NCBI RefSeq assembly: GCF_001445655.1
Contig: NZ_LNBE01000004.1
Location: forward strand, 2,677,218-2,741,217
Source: Streptomyces roseifaciens
Lineage (GTDB): Bacteria; Actinomycetota; Actinomycetes; Streptomycetales; Streptomycetaceae
Direction of reading: 5' to 3'
DNA: 64,000 bases
Shown piece by piece: positions 9,230-16,816 of this stretch. The first letter of the stretch is position 1, and each line of letters begins with the position of its first letter. The notes under the pieces were generated by a model. That model was not told where the DNA came from. It saw nothing but the letters and a program-made list of their open reading frames with translations, and ran no database searches. The translations under genes were made by a program, and so were the position numbers.

Positions 9230-9921
9230 GAGCAGCCGGGAGTGCGGTGCCGCCGTTCGGCAGCGGAGACGCCGTGAGGCGGACGAGCGCATGAGACCAC
9301 CGGTGCCGAAGTTGCCGAACGATGCCGCAGCTTGACGGGGGTTCACCTTCCGTTCATCCACTGTTCACAGCACACCTGTGCGGACCGTGCGGGTGGGCGT
9401 TTCACTGCCGGGGCGGGGGCGCCGGGAGCCCTGATGGAAGGCGGGCCCTGAAGCGATTAGCGCGATCATGACAACTCGTTCCGCGCGGCTGCCGATTGTC
9501 CTGGTGTGTGATGCATGCGACCTCCCTGCGAGCCTCCCGGAAAGCAGTTACGTGTGTAATGCACGGGTAATGCGTTCCTCCGTATATCGCAATGAAGACG
9601 CAGCTGATGGGGCTCATGGTTGCAGCTGAGACGGAATCAATTCCTCCAAAATCTCTGGGGGAATCGAATAGTTCGGGACTGTACCAATCCAGCGTCAAGT
9701 AGCCTTCGGCGTCCGTTTTTTGACGAAAAATTTCTCTTTCACGAGGAGGTAATACACGGGTAAAGTGTTGGTCTCCGCAGTCGTGCACAATTGGCTGCAG
9801 GCCGGTGCCCGTGCCTCGAAGCTGTGGCACCGCCATGCCGCTCGCATGCTCGTCATGCTCGATCCGACCCGACCACACCGCGCCCCGGCGTCACGCCGCG
9901 GTGCGCAGGAGGCAGGCCATC
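9230..9921. other. Long intergenic region ahead of the carbonic anhydrase gene
   Basis: About 690 bases without a convincing gene. The first part is normal GC. Roughly 9540-9760 is clearly richer in A/T than the surroundings and has stretches such as GACGAAAAATTTCTC, as expected for a promoter and leader. An AGGAGG at 9745-9750 has no start codon at suitable distance. A minus-strand open frame (9402-9878) uses AT-ending codons unlike the genome and is not accepted as a gene. Confidence 0.5.
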
Positions 9922-10539
9922 ATGAAGTCCCTCATTGACAACGCGCGTTCCTTCGCCGCCACGCACGTGGCCGATCCGGAGCGCGCCGAGAGTTTCCGCG
10001 CCCTCGAAGCGGGCCAGTCACCCGAGACGTTGTTCATCACGTGCTCCGACTCCCGCGTCGTGCCCGCGCTGTTCACCGGGTCGTCCCCCGGAGAGCTCTT
10101 CGAGCTCCGTACCGCCGGGAACATCGTCCCGGAATACCGCAGTGACAACCCCTCCGGCGAGAGCGCCACGATCGAATACGCGGTGCGCGTGCTGGGCGTC
10201 CGCGACATCATCGTGTGCGGTCACTCCCACTGCGGTGCCGTCACCGCCGTCGTCCGCGGCGACGACCTCTCGTCCGTCCCCGCCGTCCAGGGCTGGCTCG
10301 AGCAGTCCGTCCCCGCCGACGCCCCCGCCCGGGCGGTCGAAACCTTCACCGACGACATGGCGGAGGCCGTGCAGCGGCACGCCGTCGCCCAGCTGGAGAC
10401 GCTCCGCTCCTACCCGTGTGTCCAAGAGGGCATCGAGCAAGGCACGTTGGGGTTGCACGCCTGGTACTACGAGGTGCACACCGGCGCGGTCGAAGTCCAC
10501 CTCCCCGAGAGCGACCCGGTGTCGTTCGGACCCCTGTGA
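9922..10539 (+). CDS. Beta-class carbonic anhydrase
   Basis: Interconverts CO2 and bicarbonate. Zinc ligands of the beta class are all present: C41 and D43 in CSDSR, and H101 and C104 in HSHCGA. R45 completes the Asp-Arg dyad. Length 205 aa is normal. The ATG at 9922 has AGGAGG nine bases ahead. The next gene, a SulP transporter, starts 35 bases after the stop, so the two are very likely one operon and probably work together on bicarbonate supply. Confidence 0.94.
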   Translation: MKSLIDNARSFAATHVADPERAESFRALEAGQSPETLFITCSDSRVVPALFTGSSPGELFELRTAGNIVPEYRSDNPSGESATIEYAVRVLGVRDIIVCGHSHCGAVTAVVRGDDLSSVPAVQGWLEQSVPADAPARAVETFTDDMAEAVQRHAVAQLETLRSYPCVQEGIEQGTLGLHAWYYEVHTGAVEVHLPESDPVSFGPL

Positions 10540-10574
10540 TCCGTCCTCACGTGACCTCCAAGGGACCCTCACCC

Positions 10575-12062
10575 ATGTTCTCCGCCCTCAAGCAGCCCGC
10601 CGTCCTGCGTCAGGACGCGCTCGCTTCGCTCGTCGTCTTCCTCGTGGCCCTGCCGTTGTGCGTCGGCGTGGCCGTGGCCTCCGGGGTGCCGGCCGAACTC
10701 GGCCTGATCACCGGCATCGTCGGCGGTCTCGTCGTCGGCGCCCTGCCCGGCAGCACGTTCCAGGTCAGCGGCCCCGCGGCCGGGCTGACCGTGCTCGTCT
10801 TCGAGGCCGTCCGGGAATTCGGCCTGGGCATGCTCGGTGCCATCGTGCTGGCCACCGGCGTGCTGCAACTCGTCCTCGGGTTGCTGAAGTTCGGCCGCTG
10901 GTTCCGTGCGATCTCCGTCTCCGTCGTGCACGGCATGCTCGCCGGCATCGGACTCGTCCTGATCTTCGGGCAGCTGTACACGATGGCCGGCGTCAAACAG
11001 CCGCGCTCCGGCCTGGACAAGATCGCCGGCATCCCCGGCCTGGCCGCCGACATCGCCACGGACAGCTCCGCCCTGACCGCCTTCGCGGTCGGCGCAGGGA
11101 CCATCGCCGTGCTCGTCGTGTGGAAGAAGCTGCCCGCCAAGGCGCAGCTGGTGCCGGCGCCGCTCGTGGCGGTCGCCCTGGCCACGGCCGTGACGGTGCT
11201 GGGCGGCCTGGACGTCGCCAACGTCGAGGTGCGCGGGCTCGCCGACGCCATTCAGCCGCCCGGGCTGAACGACCTGACGTCGCTGGGCGGCGTCGCGGTC
11301 CTCGGCACCGTCATCGCCTTCACCCTGATCGCGTCGGCGGAAACCCTGTTCAGCGCGGCCGCGGTCGACCGCATGCACGACGGGCCGCGCACGCACTACG
11401 ACAAGGAACTGCTGGCCCAGGGCGTGGGCAACGCGGTGTGCGGCGTGCTCGGCGCCCTGCCCATGACGGCGGTGATCGTCCGTAGCTCCGCCAACGTCCA
11501 GGCGGGTGCGAAGACGTCGCTCTCCCGCATCCTGCACGGCGCATGGCTGCTGCTCTTCGCCGTGCTGCTGCCGGCGGCGATCGGCGTCATCCCGCTGGCG
11601 GCGCTGGCGGGCGTGCTGGTCCACGCCGGCTGCAAGCTGGTGCCGGTGAAGGAGCTCGGCCCGCTGTGGCGCGAGCACCGCGGCGAGGTCGCCGTCCTCG
11701 CCGTGACCGCCGTCGCCATCGTGACGACCAGCATGTTCGAGGGTGTGGTGCTCGGCATCCTGCTGGCCGTGGTGAAGACGGCGTGGGACACCTCGAAGGT
11801 CCAGCTCGACGTCCGCGAACTCACCGACGGCCGGATGGTCGCGACGGTGGTGGGGAACGCCACGTTCCTGCGGCTGCCCCGGATCCTGGAGACGCTGGAG
11901 GCCCTCCCGCAGGACCGGCCCATCGAGATCGACCTGTCCGGCGTGCGCCATCTGGATCACGCGTGCCGTACGGCCCTGGAGGGCTGGGCGGCCCGGCACA
12001 ACGCCCCCGGGACCGAGCCGGTGCTGATGCGGCACCCGGAGCCGGAGAAGGCAGTGGTGTAA
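10575..12062 (+). CDS. SulP-family anion transporter with C-terminal STAS-like domain
   Basis: A 495-aa membrane protein with a dozen or so hydrophobic segments and SulP marks (LPLCVGVAVASG near residue 28, and FQVSGPAAGLTV). The last ~90 residues form a short STAS-like domain. SulP proteins carry sulfate, bicarbonate or other anions; being in one operon with a carbonic anhydrase points to bicarbonate, as in the marine and mycobacterial SulP-carbonic anhydrase pairs. The substrate is inferred from context. Confidence 0.88.
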   Translation: MFSALKQPAVLRQDALASLVVFLVALPLCVGVAVASGVPAELGLITGIVGGLVVGALPGSTFQVSGPAAGLTVLVFEAVREFGLGMLGAIVLATGVLQLVLGLLKFGRWFRAISVSVVHGMLAGIGLVLIFGQLYTMAGVKQPRSGLDKIAGIPGLAADIATDSSALTAFAVGAGTIAVLVVWKKLPAKAQLVPAPLVAVALATAVTVLGGLDVANVEVRGLADAIQPPGLNDLTSLGGVAVLGTVIAFTLIASAETLFSAAAVDRMHDGPRTHYDKELLAQGVGNAVCGVLGALPMTAVIVRSSANVQAGAKTSLSRILHGAWLLLFAVLLPAAIGVIPLAALAGVLVHAGCKLVPVKELGPLWREHRGEVAVLAVTAVAIVTTSMFEGVVLGILLAVVKTAWDTSKVQLDVRELTDGRMVATVVGNATFLRLPRILETLEALPQDRPIEIDLSGVRHLDHACRTALEGWAARHNAPGTEPVLMRHPEPEKAVV

Positions 12063-12089
12063 CCGGCCAACCGCAGTCGCGCGAAGGCC

Positions 12090-12147
12090 AAGTGAGTGCA
12101 CGTCACTTGATGAGCCGTTGACACTTGCTTGGCCAACGCTTTACGGT
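12090..12147 (+). promoter_or_regulatory. Promoter and upstream palindrome of the peptide cassette
   Basis: A good housekeeping-type promoter: -35 TTGACA (12118-12123), 18-base spacer, -10 TACGGT (12142-12147), placing the transcript start near 12154 and leaving a leader of ~55 bases. Ten bases upstream of the -35 box lies AAGTGAGTGCACGTCACTT (12090-12108), with 6-bp outer arms AAGTGA/TCACTT around a GTGCAC centre. Its position suits an activator or repressor site. The regulator is not identified. Confidence 0.6.
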
Positions 12148-12208
12148 CTGTTGCAGCGGCACAAATGCACTGTCATCGCCGCAATTCCTCACTTTTCGGA
12201 GGTGCGTT

Positions 12209-12361
12209 ATGGACAAGCTCATCAAGAAGATGGCGCAGGAGAACGTCTGGCGCGGCTGGGTGGCCGCCAACTCGGCGCAGGCCGCCAAGGACGGCTGCAT
12301 CAGCGCCGCCCCCAAGGCGGGCTGCATCAGCGCGGCGCCCAAGACGGGTTGTATCTCCTGA
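12209..12361 (+). CDS. Small peptide with GCIS repeats, putative RiPP precursor
   Basis: A 50-aa peptide whose ATG follows GGAGG at ideal spacing. Residues 1-27 form a charged, helix-prone segment rich in K, A and Q, suited to be a leader. Residues 28-50 are two and a half copies of a 9-residue unit, X-G-C-I-S-A-A-P-K: cysteines at 30, 39 and 48, lysines at 36 and 45, ending exactly on GCIS. The third GCIS is written with different codons (GGT TGT ATC TCC against GGC TGC ATC AGC), so the amino acids appear to be conserved. There is no secretion signal. The genes behind it encode an adenylate-forming enzyme, a DUF1399-like protein and an exporter, which fits a precursor of a modified peptide. 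It matches no precursor class I know. Confidence 0.75.
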   Translation: MDKLIKKMAQENVWRGWVAANSAQAAKDGCISAAPKAGCISAAPKTGCIS

Positions 12362-12385
12362 CCACCGGAGACTGATTGAAGCGAG

Positions 12386-12426
12386 CGGAGTGGACCGTGA
12401 CCACCGTGTGTGCGCGGTCCACTTCG
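12386..12426 (+). terminator. Hairpin after the precursor gene, likely attenuator
   Basis: A 12-bp stem with one G-T pair (12386-12397 with 12415-12426; core AGTGGACCG/CGGTCCACT) and a 17-base loop, 24 bases past the precursor stop. Partial termination here would make more precursor message than enzyme message, a common layout in peptide operons. Confidence 0.6.
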
Positions 12427-12490
12427 TGCGTACCGGCCCCGTCAGCGCCGTGCGGGGCCTTCCGTTCTCCGATCACTCCCGGGGTGGCAC

Positions 12491-13732
12491 ATGGATGGGC
12501 AGCCGACGGCCGGCGTCGTCGAGCAGATCAGGGACATACCGATCTACCGCGCGTCGATCGAGCGGGGACACTTCCCCGTACTCGAGAAACCCGAGATAGC
12601 CGACGGTTTCCCGGACAACTGGATGACTCCCGCCCTGGAGAAGGCACTTGAGGCGGGCGAGGCCGAGTTCGTGCTCTCCACGGGCACCAACCACGCCCGG
12701 ATGCAGATCATCCGGCCCCCCTACTTCCTGCTGAACTCGTACTACCGGCTGTGGAGCGAACACCCGGACATCTCCGGCACCTGGGAGCAGGGCTGCCGCA
12801 GGGTCTCGCTGACCACGGTGCTGGCGACCGAGCACGTGGCACGGGTCAACGCCAAGAAGCGCGGGGCCGAGCCGAGCCCCGTCCCGGACCTCGACGACCG
12901 GCGGCTCGACGAGCGGACGCTCTACCTCAACCTCCGGCTCGATCCCGCGCTGTGGACGCGCGAAGACGTCGAGCGGATGCTCGGGGAGATCGAGACGGCC
13001 CGCCGGGAGCACCCCGAGGGCCGCTACCACCTGGACTGCTCCGGCTACCACCTGGCGCATCTGGTGCACAAGGCCCGGGAGTGGGGCCTGTGGGAGGCCT
13101 TCCCGCGGCCCGACAGCATCATCCACGCCTACGAATACACCCCGGCCAACGTCCGGCGGTACCTGCACGAGCACTTCGACTGCCCGGTCATCGACCTCTT
13201 CGGCAGTACCGAGCTCGGCTACCTCTACTACAGCGACCGCCACGGCCGCTACCGGCCGTACCTCGACAAGATGAGCGTCGAGCTGATCCCGGTCGCCCCC
13301 GGCAGCACGCTCTACAGCCTCATCGTCTCCAGCGTCCGCAATCCGTACATGCCGCTGATCCGCTACCGCTCCGGCGACTGCGCGCGCACCCTCGACGGCA
13401 CGCCGGACCCCACCAAGATCTCCAGCTTCTGCGGCCGGGAGAAGGAACTGCTCGCCGCGCCCGACGGGCCCGTGGCCCAGGGAGACCTCGACGAGCGCAT
13501 CAGCGCCGCCGCGCCCGGGATCTTCCTGCACCAGCTGCGCGTCGAGGACGGCGGCACGACGGCCCGCCTGCTGTACACGACCTTCGACGGCGGTCCGCTC
13601 GGGCAGGCGCAGAGCGCCGCCCTGAAGCTCGGCGTCCGCGAGCTGACCGGGCTGCCGTGCGCCCTGGAGCACCGGGAGCACATTCCCATCGGGAAGTCCG
13701 GCAAGTACGCCTGGCTCGCACGCGACCTCTGA
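12491..13732 (+). CDS. PaaK-like adenylate-forming enzyme (phenylacetate-CoA ligase family)
   Basis: A 413-aa member of the ANL superfamily, which activates a carboxylate with ATP as an acyl-AMP. Motifs in order: STGT (63-66) as a P-loop, unusually followed by NHARMQ instead of a glycine-rich turn; FGSTELG (237-243); RYRSGDCAR (291-299); FCGREKEL (313-320), the hinge; and GKSGK (401-405) with candidate catalytic lysines. It is somewhat shorter than PaaK (about 430-440 aa), and no phenylacetate-pathway genes lie nearby. Behind a peptide gene, it may activate either a carboxylate of the peptide or a small acid to be joined to it; both are guesses. The ATG at 12491 is chosen because homology begins soon after; its ribosome site (GGGGTGG) is modest. 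Confidence 0.8.
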   Translation: MDGQPTAGVVEQIRDIPIYRASIERGHFPVLEKPEIADGFPDNWMTPALEKALEAGEAEFVLSTGTNHARMQIIRPPYFLLNSYYRLWSEHPDISGTWEQGCRRVSLTTVLATEHVARVNAKKRGAEPSPVPDLDDRRLDERTLYLNLRLDPALWTREDVERMLGEIETARREHPEGRYHLDCSGYHLAHLVHKAREWGLWEAFPRPDSIIHAYEYTPANVRRYLHEHFDCPVIDLFGSTELGYLYYSDRHGRYRPYLDKMSVELIPVAPGSTLYSLIVSSVRNPYMPLIRYRSGDCARTLDGTPDPTKISSFCGREKELLAAPDGPVAQGDLDERISAAAPGIFLHQLRVEDGGTTARLLYTTFDGGPLGQAQSAALKLGVRELTGLPCALEHREHIPIGKSGKYAWLARDL

Positions 13733-13766
13733 ACATCAGGACTACGGGAACGGGACGAACCCCATC

Positions 13767-14297
13767 ATGGCCACTACTCCGCAGCCGAACACGCCCCCGA
13801 AGGTCTCCGCCGACGACCTCAAGGCGCTCCTCGGCGAACAGCTGCACGCCGAGGTGGTGCGGTACTTCACCGGCAGCACGGGCGGCGCGCCCGACTACGT
13901 CGAGCGCCAGGTCCTGGAGGCCCTGCGCTACCTCTACCTGGTCTCCCGCCACCGCGAGCAGCTCAGCGGCCTCTTCCTGCCGGTCGAGCAGGAGATCGAC
14001 GAGATCTGGCACTACCTCATCCTGCAGACGCGCGAGTACCGGGAGCTGTGCGAGGAGCGTCTGCCGGGACGTTTCTTCATCCACCACCGCAGCATCGCCT
14101 ACGAGGACTACCAGCAGGAGCCCGGCCGCGAGCAGGTCATCGAGGAGGCGCTGCGCTGGATCCCGCTGTACGTCGCGGAGTTCGGCCCGTTCGACGAGGG
14201 CGCGCTGCCCCACTGGACGATCGTGCGCTTCCTGCACCGGCAGCTGGACATGCCGCTGGAGGAGATAGCCGCGCTGGAGCCGCTGCAGGCGGCGTAA
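13767..14297 (+). CDS. Glycine-rich domain-containing protein-like (DUF1399-like) protein
   Basis: A 176-aa soluble protein. The stretch DEIWHYLILQTREYRELC (78-95) followed by FFIHH (103-107) is the hallmark of the GRDP-like family, in which the W-H, the C and the H-H residues are strongly conserved and could bind metal. The biochemical role of the family is unknown. It lies 34 bases after the adenylating-enzyme gene and 34 before the exporter gene, all co-directional, so it is probably a maturation protein of the same pathway. An alternative is a substrate-binding or scaffold role without catalysis. Confidence 0.7.
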   Translation: MATTPQPNTPPKVSADDLKALLGEQLHAEVVRYFTGSTGGAPDYVERQVLEALRYLYLVSRHREQLSGLFLPVEQEIDEIWHYLILQTREYRELCEERLPGRFFIHHRSIAYEDYQQEPGREQVIEEALRWIPLYVAEFGPFDEGALPHWTIVRFLHRQLDMPLEEIAALEPLQAA

Positions 14298-14331
14298 CAC
14301 GCCGTCCACCGACACTCAGGGAGAGGAAGCC

Positions 14332-15654
14332 ATGGGCGCTCGGCCCGCTGCACCGGCCACGCACGGCACCCCGGGGAGCGCCACCGGCCCCGAACAGAAG
14401 CGCATCATGACCGTCCTGGTGATCTCCCAGGTCCTCAGCGGAGCGGGCCTCGCCGCCGGGATCACCGTCGGCGCGCTGCTCGCGGAGGACATGCTGGGCT
14501 CGACCGGCCTGGCCGGCGTGCCCAGCGGGCTGTTCACCGCCGGTGCGGCACTCGGAGCCATGGTCATCGGGCGCCTGAGCGAGCGCTGGGGCCGCCGGCC
14601 CGGCCTCACCCTCGGCCACGCGACCGCCGCCCTCGGCAGCCTCGGGGTCGTGGTGGCGGCCGCCGTGGACATGGTGCCGCTGCTGTTCCTCTCCCTCTTC
14701 GTCTACGGGGCGGGCACGGCCGTCAACCTGCTCGCCCGGTACGCGGGCGCGGACCTCGCGCCGCCCGCGCGCCGGGCGAGCGCGGTGAGCACCGTGCTCC
14801 TGGCCACCACGTTCGGCGCGGTCGTCGGCCCCAACCTGGTGACCGTCACCGGGGACGTCGCGCACGCCTGGGGCATCCCCCGGCTCGCCGGGCCGTTCCT
14901 GCTGGCCGTCGTCGCCTACGCGGCGGCCGCCGTCGTCATGGGCACCTCGCTGCGGCCAGACCCGCTGCTGCGGGCCCGCGAACTGGCCGCGGCGGAGGCG
15001 GCCGACCGGGCCGCAGCGGGCGGTGCGGACGCCGGGGGCACGGAGGCCGGCGGCGCGGGGGAGAGGGCCCACGTGCGCGGGGTGGCCACGGGGACGGCGG
15101 TGATGGTCCTCAGCCAGCTCGTGATGATCGGCATCATGACGATGACGCCCGTCCACATGAGCGCCCACGGGCACGGCACCCAGGCCACCGGACTGGTCAT
15201 CGCCCTCCACGTGGCGGCGATGTTCCTGCCGTCCCCGCTCACCGGCAGGCTCGTCGACCGCTTCGGCGCGCCGCGGGTCGCCGCGGCCGCCGGGGTCACC
15301 CTGCTCCTGGCCGGACTGCTCGCCGCCCTCGCCCCGCCGCACCAGGGCGCGGCCCTCGCCGCGGCGCTCGTCCTGCTGGGCCTCGGCTGGAACTTCGGCC
15401 TGGTCAGCGGCACCACCATGATCACCGAAGCGGTGCCGCTCGCCACGCGCGCCTCGACCCAGGGCCTCGTCGACGTCGCCATCGCCATCGCGGGCTCCAC
15501 CGGCGGGACGACCTCGGGCCTGGTCGTCGCCGGCAGCGGCTACCCGGCCCTCGCCGCCGGCGGCGGCCTGCTGGCCCTGGCGATCGTGCCGGTGGTCGCC
15601 TACTCCGCCGCCGGCCTCCGCGGCCGGGCCACGCTGCGCCGTTCCGGGGGGTAG
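14332..15654 (+). CDS. Major facilitator superfamily (MFS) exporter of the peptide cassette
   Basis: A 440-aa transporter with about 12 transmembrane segments. The loop between helices 2 and 3 reads GRLSERWGRRPGL, the MFS signature, and a charged/Ala-Gly-rich linker (about residues 215-248) separates the two halves. The ATG follows AGGGAGAGG. As the last gene of the cassette it is the likely export or self-protection pump. MFS proteins of this size usually act as proton-driven exporters; the substrate is inferred only from its neighbours. Confidence 0.85.
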   Translation: MGARPAAPATHGTPGSATGPEQKRIMTVLVISQVLSGAGLAAGITVGALLAEDMLGSTGLAGVPSGLFTAGAALGAMVIGRLSERWGRRPGLTLGHATAALGSLGVVVAAAVDMVPLLFLSLFVYGAGTAVNLLARYAGADLAPPARRASAVSTVLLATTFGAVVGPNLVTVTGDVAHAWGIPRLAGPFLLAVVAYAAAAVVMGTSLRPDPLLRARELAAAEAADRAAAGGADAGGTEAGGAGERAHVRGVATGTAVMVLSQLVMIGIMTMTPVHMSAHGHGTQATGLVIALHVAAMFLPSPLTGRLVDRFGAPRVAAAAGVTLLLAGLLAALAPPHQGAALAAALVLLGLGWNFGLVSGTTMITEAVPLATRASTQGLVDVAIAIAGSTGGTTSGLVVAGSGYPALAAGGGLLALAIVPVVAYSAAGLRGRATLRRSGG

Positions 15655-15838
15655 CCCCGGACGCCCGGCCGGGACCGGCCGGGGCCTCTACTCCTCGGCC
15701 GGCCGGGCCTCCTACTCCTCCGTCGGCCTCTGCAGCCGCGCCACGCTGCGCTGTCCCGGGGGGTAACCCCCGGACCCCCAGCCGGGTCGGGCCGGCCGGG
15801 CCTCCTACTCCTCCGTCGGCCTCCGCAGCCGCGCCACG
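15629..15838. repeat. Imperfect tandem duplication between the exporter gene and dasR
   Basis: The 49 bases at 15697-15745 recur at 15790-15838 with one mismatch; the second copy includes the final codons of dasR. The preceding segment GCCACGCTGCG plus a CCGGGGGG-TA-CCCCCGG hairpin at about 15629-15661 (end of the exporter gene) recurs at about 15740-15776. The intergenic region is thus built from roughly 95-110-base duplicated units containing the 3-prime ends of both convergent genes. The G/C hairpins probably serve as terminators. Confidence 0.8.
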
Positions 15839-16575
15839 AACTTGTACCGGTCGCCGCGGTAGACCGACCTGACCCACTCCACCGGCTCCCCCTGGGCGTC
15901 CAGGGAGTGGCGGGAGAGCATCAGCATCGGCAGGCCCACGTCCGTGCCCAGCAGGCCCGCCTCGCGCGGCGTGGCCAGGGACGTCTCGATGGTCTCCTCC
16001 GCCTCGGCCAGCCGGACGTCGTAGACCTCGGCGAGCGCGGTGTACAGCGAGGTGTACTTCACGAGGCTGCGCCGCAGCGCCGGGAACCGCTTGGCCGACA
16101 GGTGGGTCGTCTCGATCGCCATCGGCTCGCCGCTGGCGAGCCGCAGCCGCTCGATGCGCAGGACGCGGCCGCCCGTCGCGATGTCCAGCAGCTTGGAGAG
16201 CCGGTCGTCGGCGGTGACGTAGCCGATGTCCAGGAGCTGGGAGGTCGGCTCCAGGCCCTGGGCGCGCATGTCCTCCGTATAGGAGGTCAGTTGCAGCGCC
16301 TGCGAGACCTTGGGCTTCGCGACGAACGTCCCCTTGCCCTGGATGCGCTCCAGCCGCCCCTCCACGACCAGTTCCTGCAGCGCCTGGCGGACGGTCGTGC
16401 GGGAGGTGTCGAACTCCGCGGCCAGGGTCCGCTCCGGCGGCACGGGAGTGCCGGGAGGCATGGTTTCGGTCATGTCCAGCAAATGGCGTTTGAGGCGGTA
16501 GTACTTGGGAACGCGCGCGGTCCGCGCGCCGCCCGACGCGCTGCCGCCCTCGGCCGTACCACCGTCGGTCGCCAT
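15805..16575 (-). CDS. dasR: GntR/HutC-family global regulator of GlcNAc metabolism
   Basis: A 256-aa protein with an N-terminal winged helix ([28 protein letters not shown] region cut at about residues 55-85) and a UTRA effector domain. The sequence is nearly the textbook Das[21 protein letters not shown] and [15 protein letters not shown] at the end. DasR binds dre sites and is released by GlcN-6-P or GlcNAc-6-P; it links chitin breakdown to development and antibiotic production in Streptomyces. The ATG at 16575 (GGAAGGCGG ahead) is preferred over an ATG 12 codons upstream. It is divergent from dasA, with two dre sites in between. Confidence 0.96.
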   Translation of the reverse strand: MATDGGTAEGGSASGGARTARVPKYYRLKRHLLDMTETMPPGTPVPPERTLAAEFDTSRTTVRQALQELVVEGRLERIQGKGTFVAKPKVSQALQLTSYTEDMRAQGLEPTSQLLDIGYVTADDRLSKLLDIATGGRVLRIERLRLASGEPMAIETTHLSAKRFPALRRSLVKYTSLYTALAEVYDVRLAEAEETIETSLATPREAGLLGTDVGLPMLMLSRHSLDAQGEPVEWVRSVYRGDRYKFVARLRRPTEE

Positions 16576-16744
16576 CGTCCGCCTTCCCGACTCCGATCCT
16601 GCTGCTGTCACCGGCTCCTCCGTCTGTCGCGGTCACATGGTGGCACGGGCAGAGCCCGAGGGGCCCGGAGACGCCCAGGTCGACCTCGAGGTGTCGGTCC
16701 GGTAACGGAGCCGACAGCGACTCTTATACACCCTTGACACCCCA

Positions 16745-16784
16745 AAAGGTCTAGGCCAAGCTGCGGGCACTGGTCTAAACCATT
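16745..16784. promoter_or_regulatory. Two DasR-responsive elements (dre) upstream of dasA
   Basis: Two matches to the 16-base dre consensus (ACTGGTCTAGACCAGT-like): AAAGGTCTAGGCCAAG at 16745-16760 and ACTGGTCTAAACCATT at 16769-16784. They lie in the dasR-dasA gap, 33 bases or more before dasA, as in known Streptomyces das loci, and should allow DasR to control dasA and itself. Confidence 0.9.
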
Positions 16785-16816
16785 AAAGACCACATTCGGT
16801 CCTTGAGGAGAGTGCT

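Noticed and set aside
9402..9878. Minus-strand open frame of 158 codons in the gap before the carbonic anhydrase gene
   Set aside because: Codons end mostly in A or T over the middle part, unlike every neighbour; no ribosome site and no recognisable family.
9922..12062. Carbonic anhydrase and SulP genes as part of the peptide cassette
   Set aside because: They end before the cassette's own promoter and are a common stand-alone pair.
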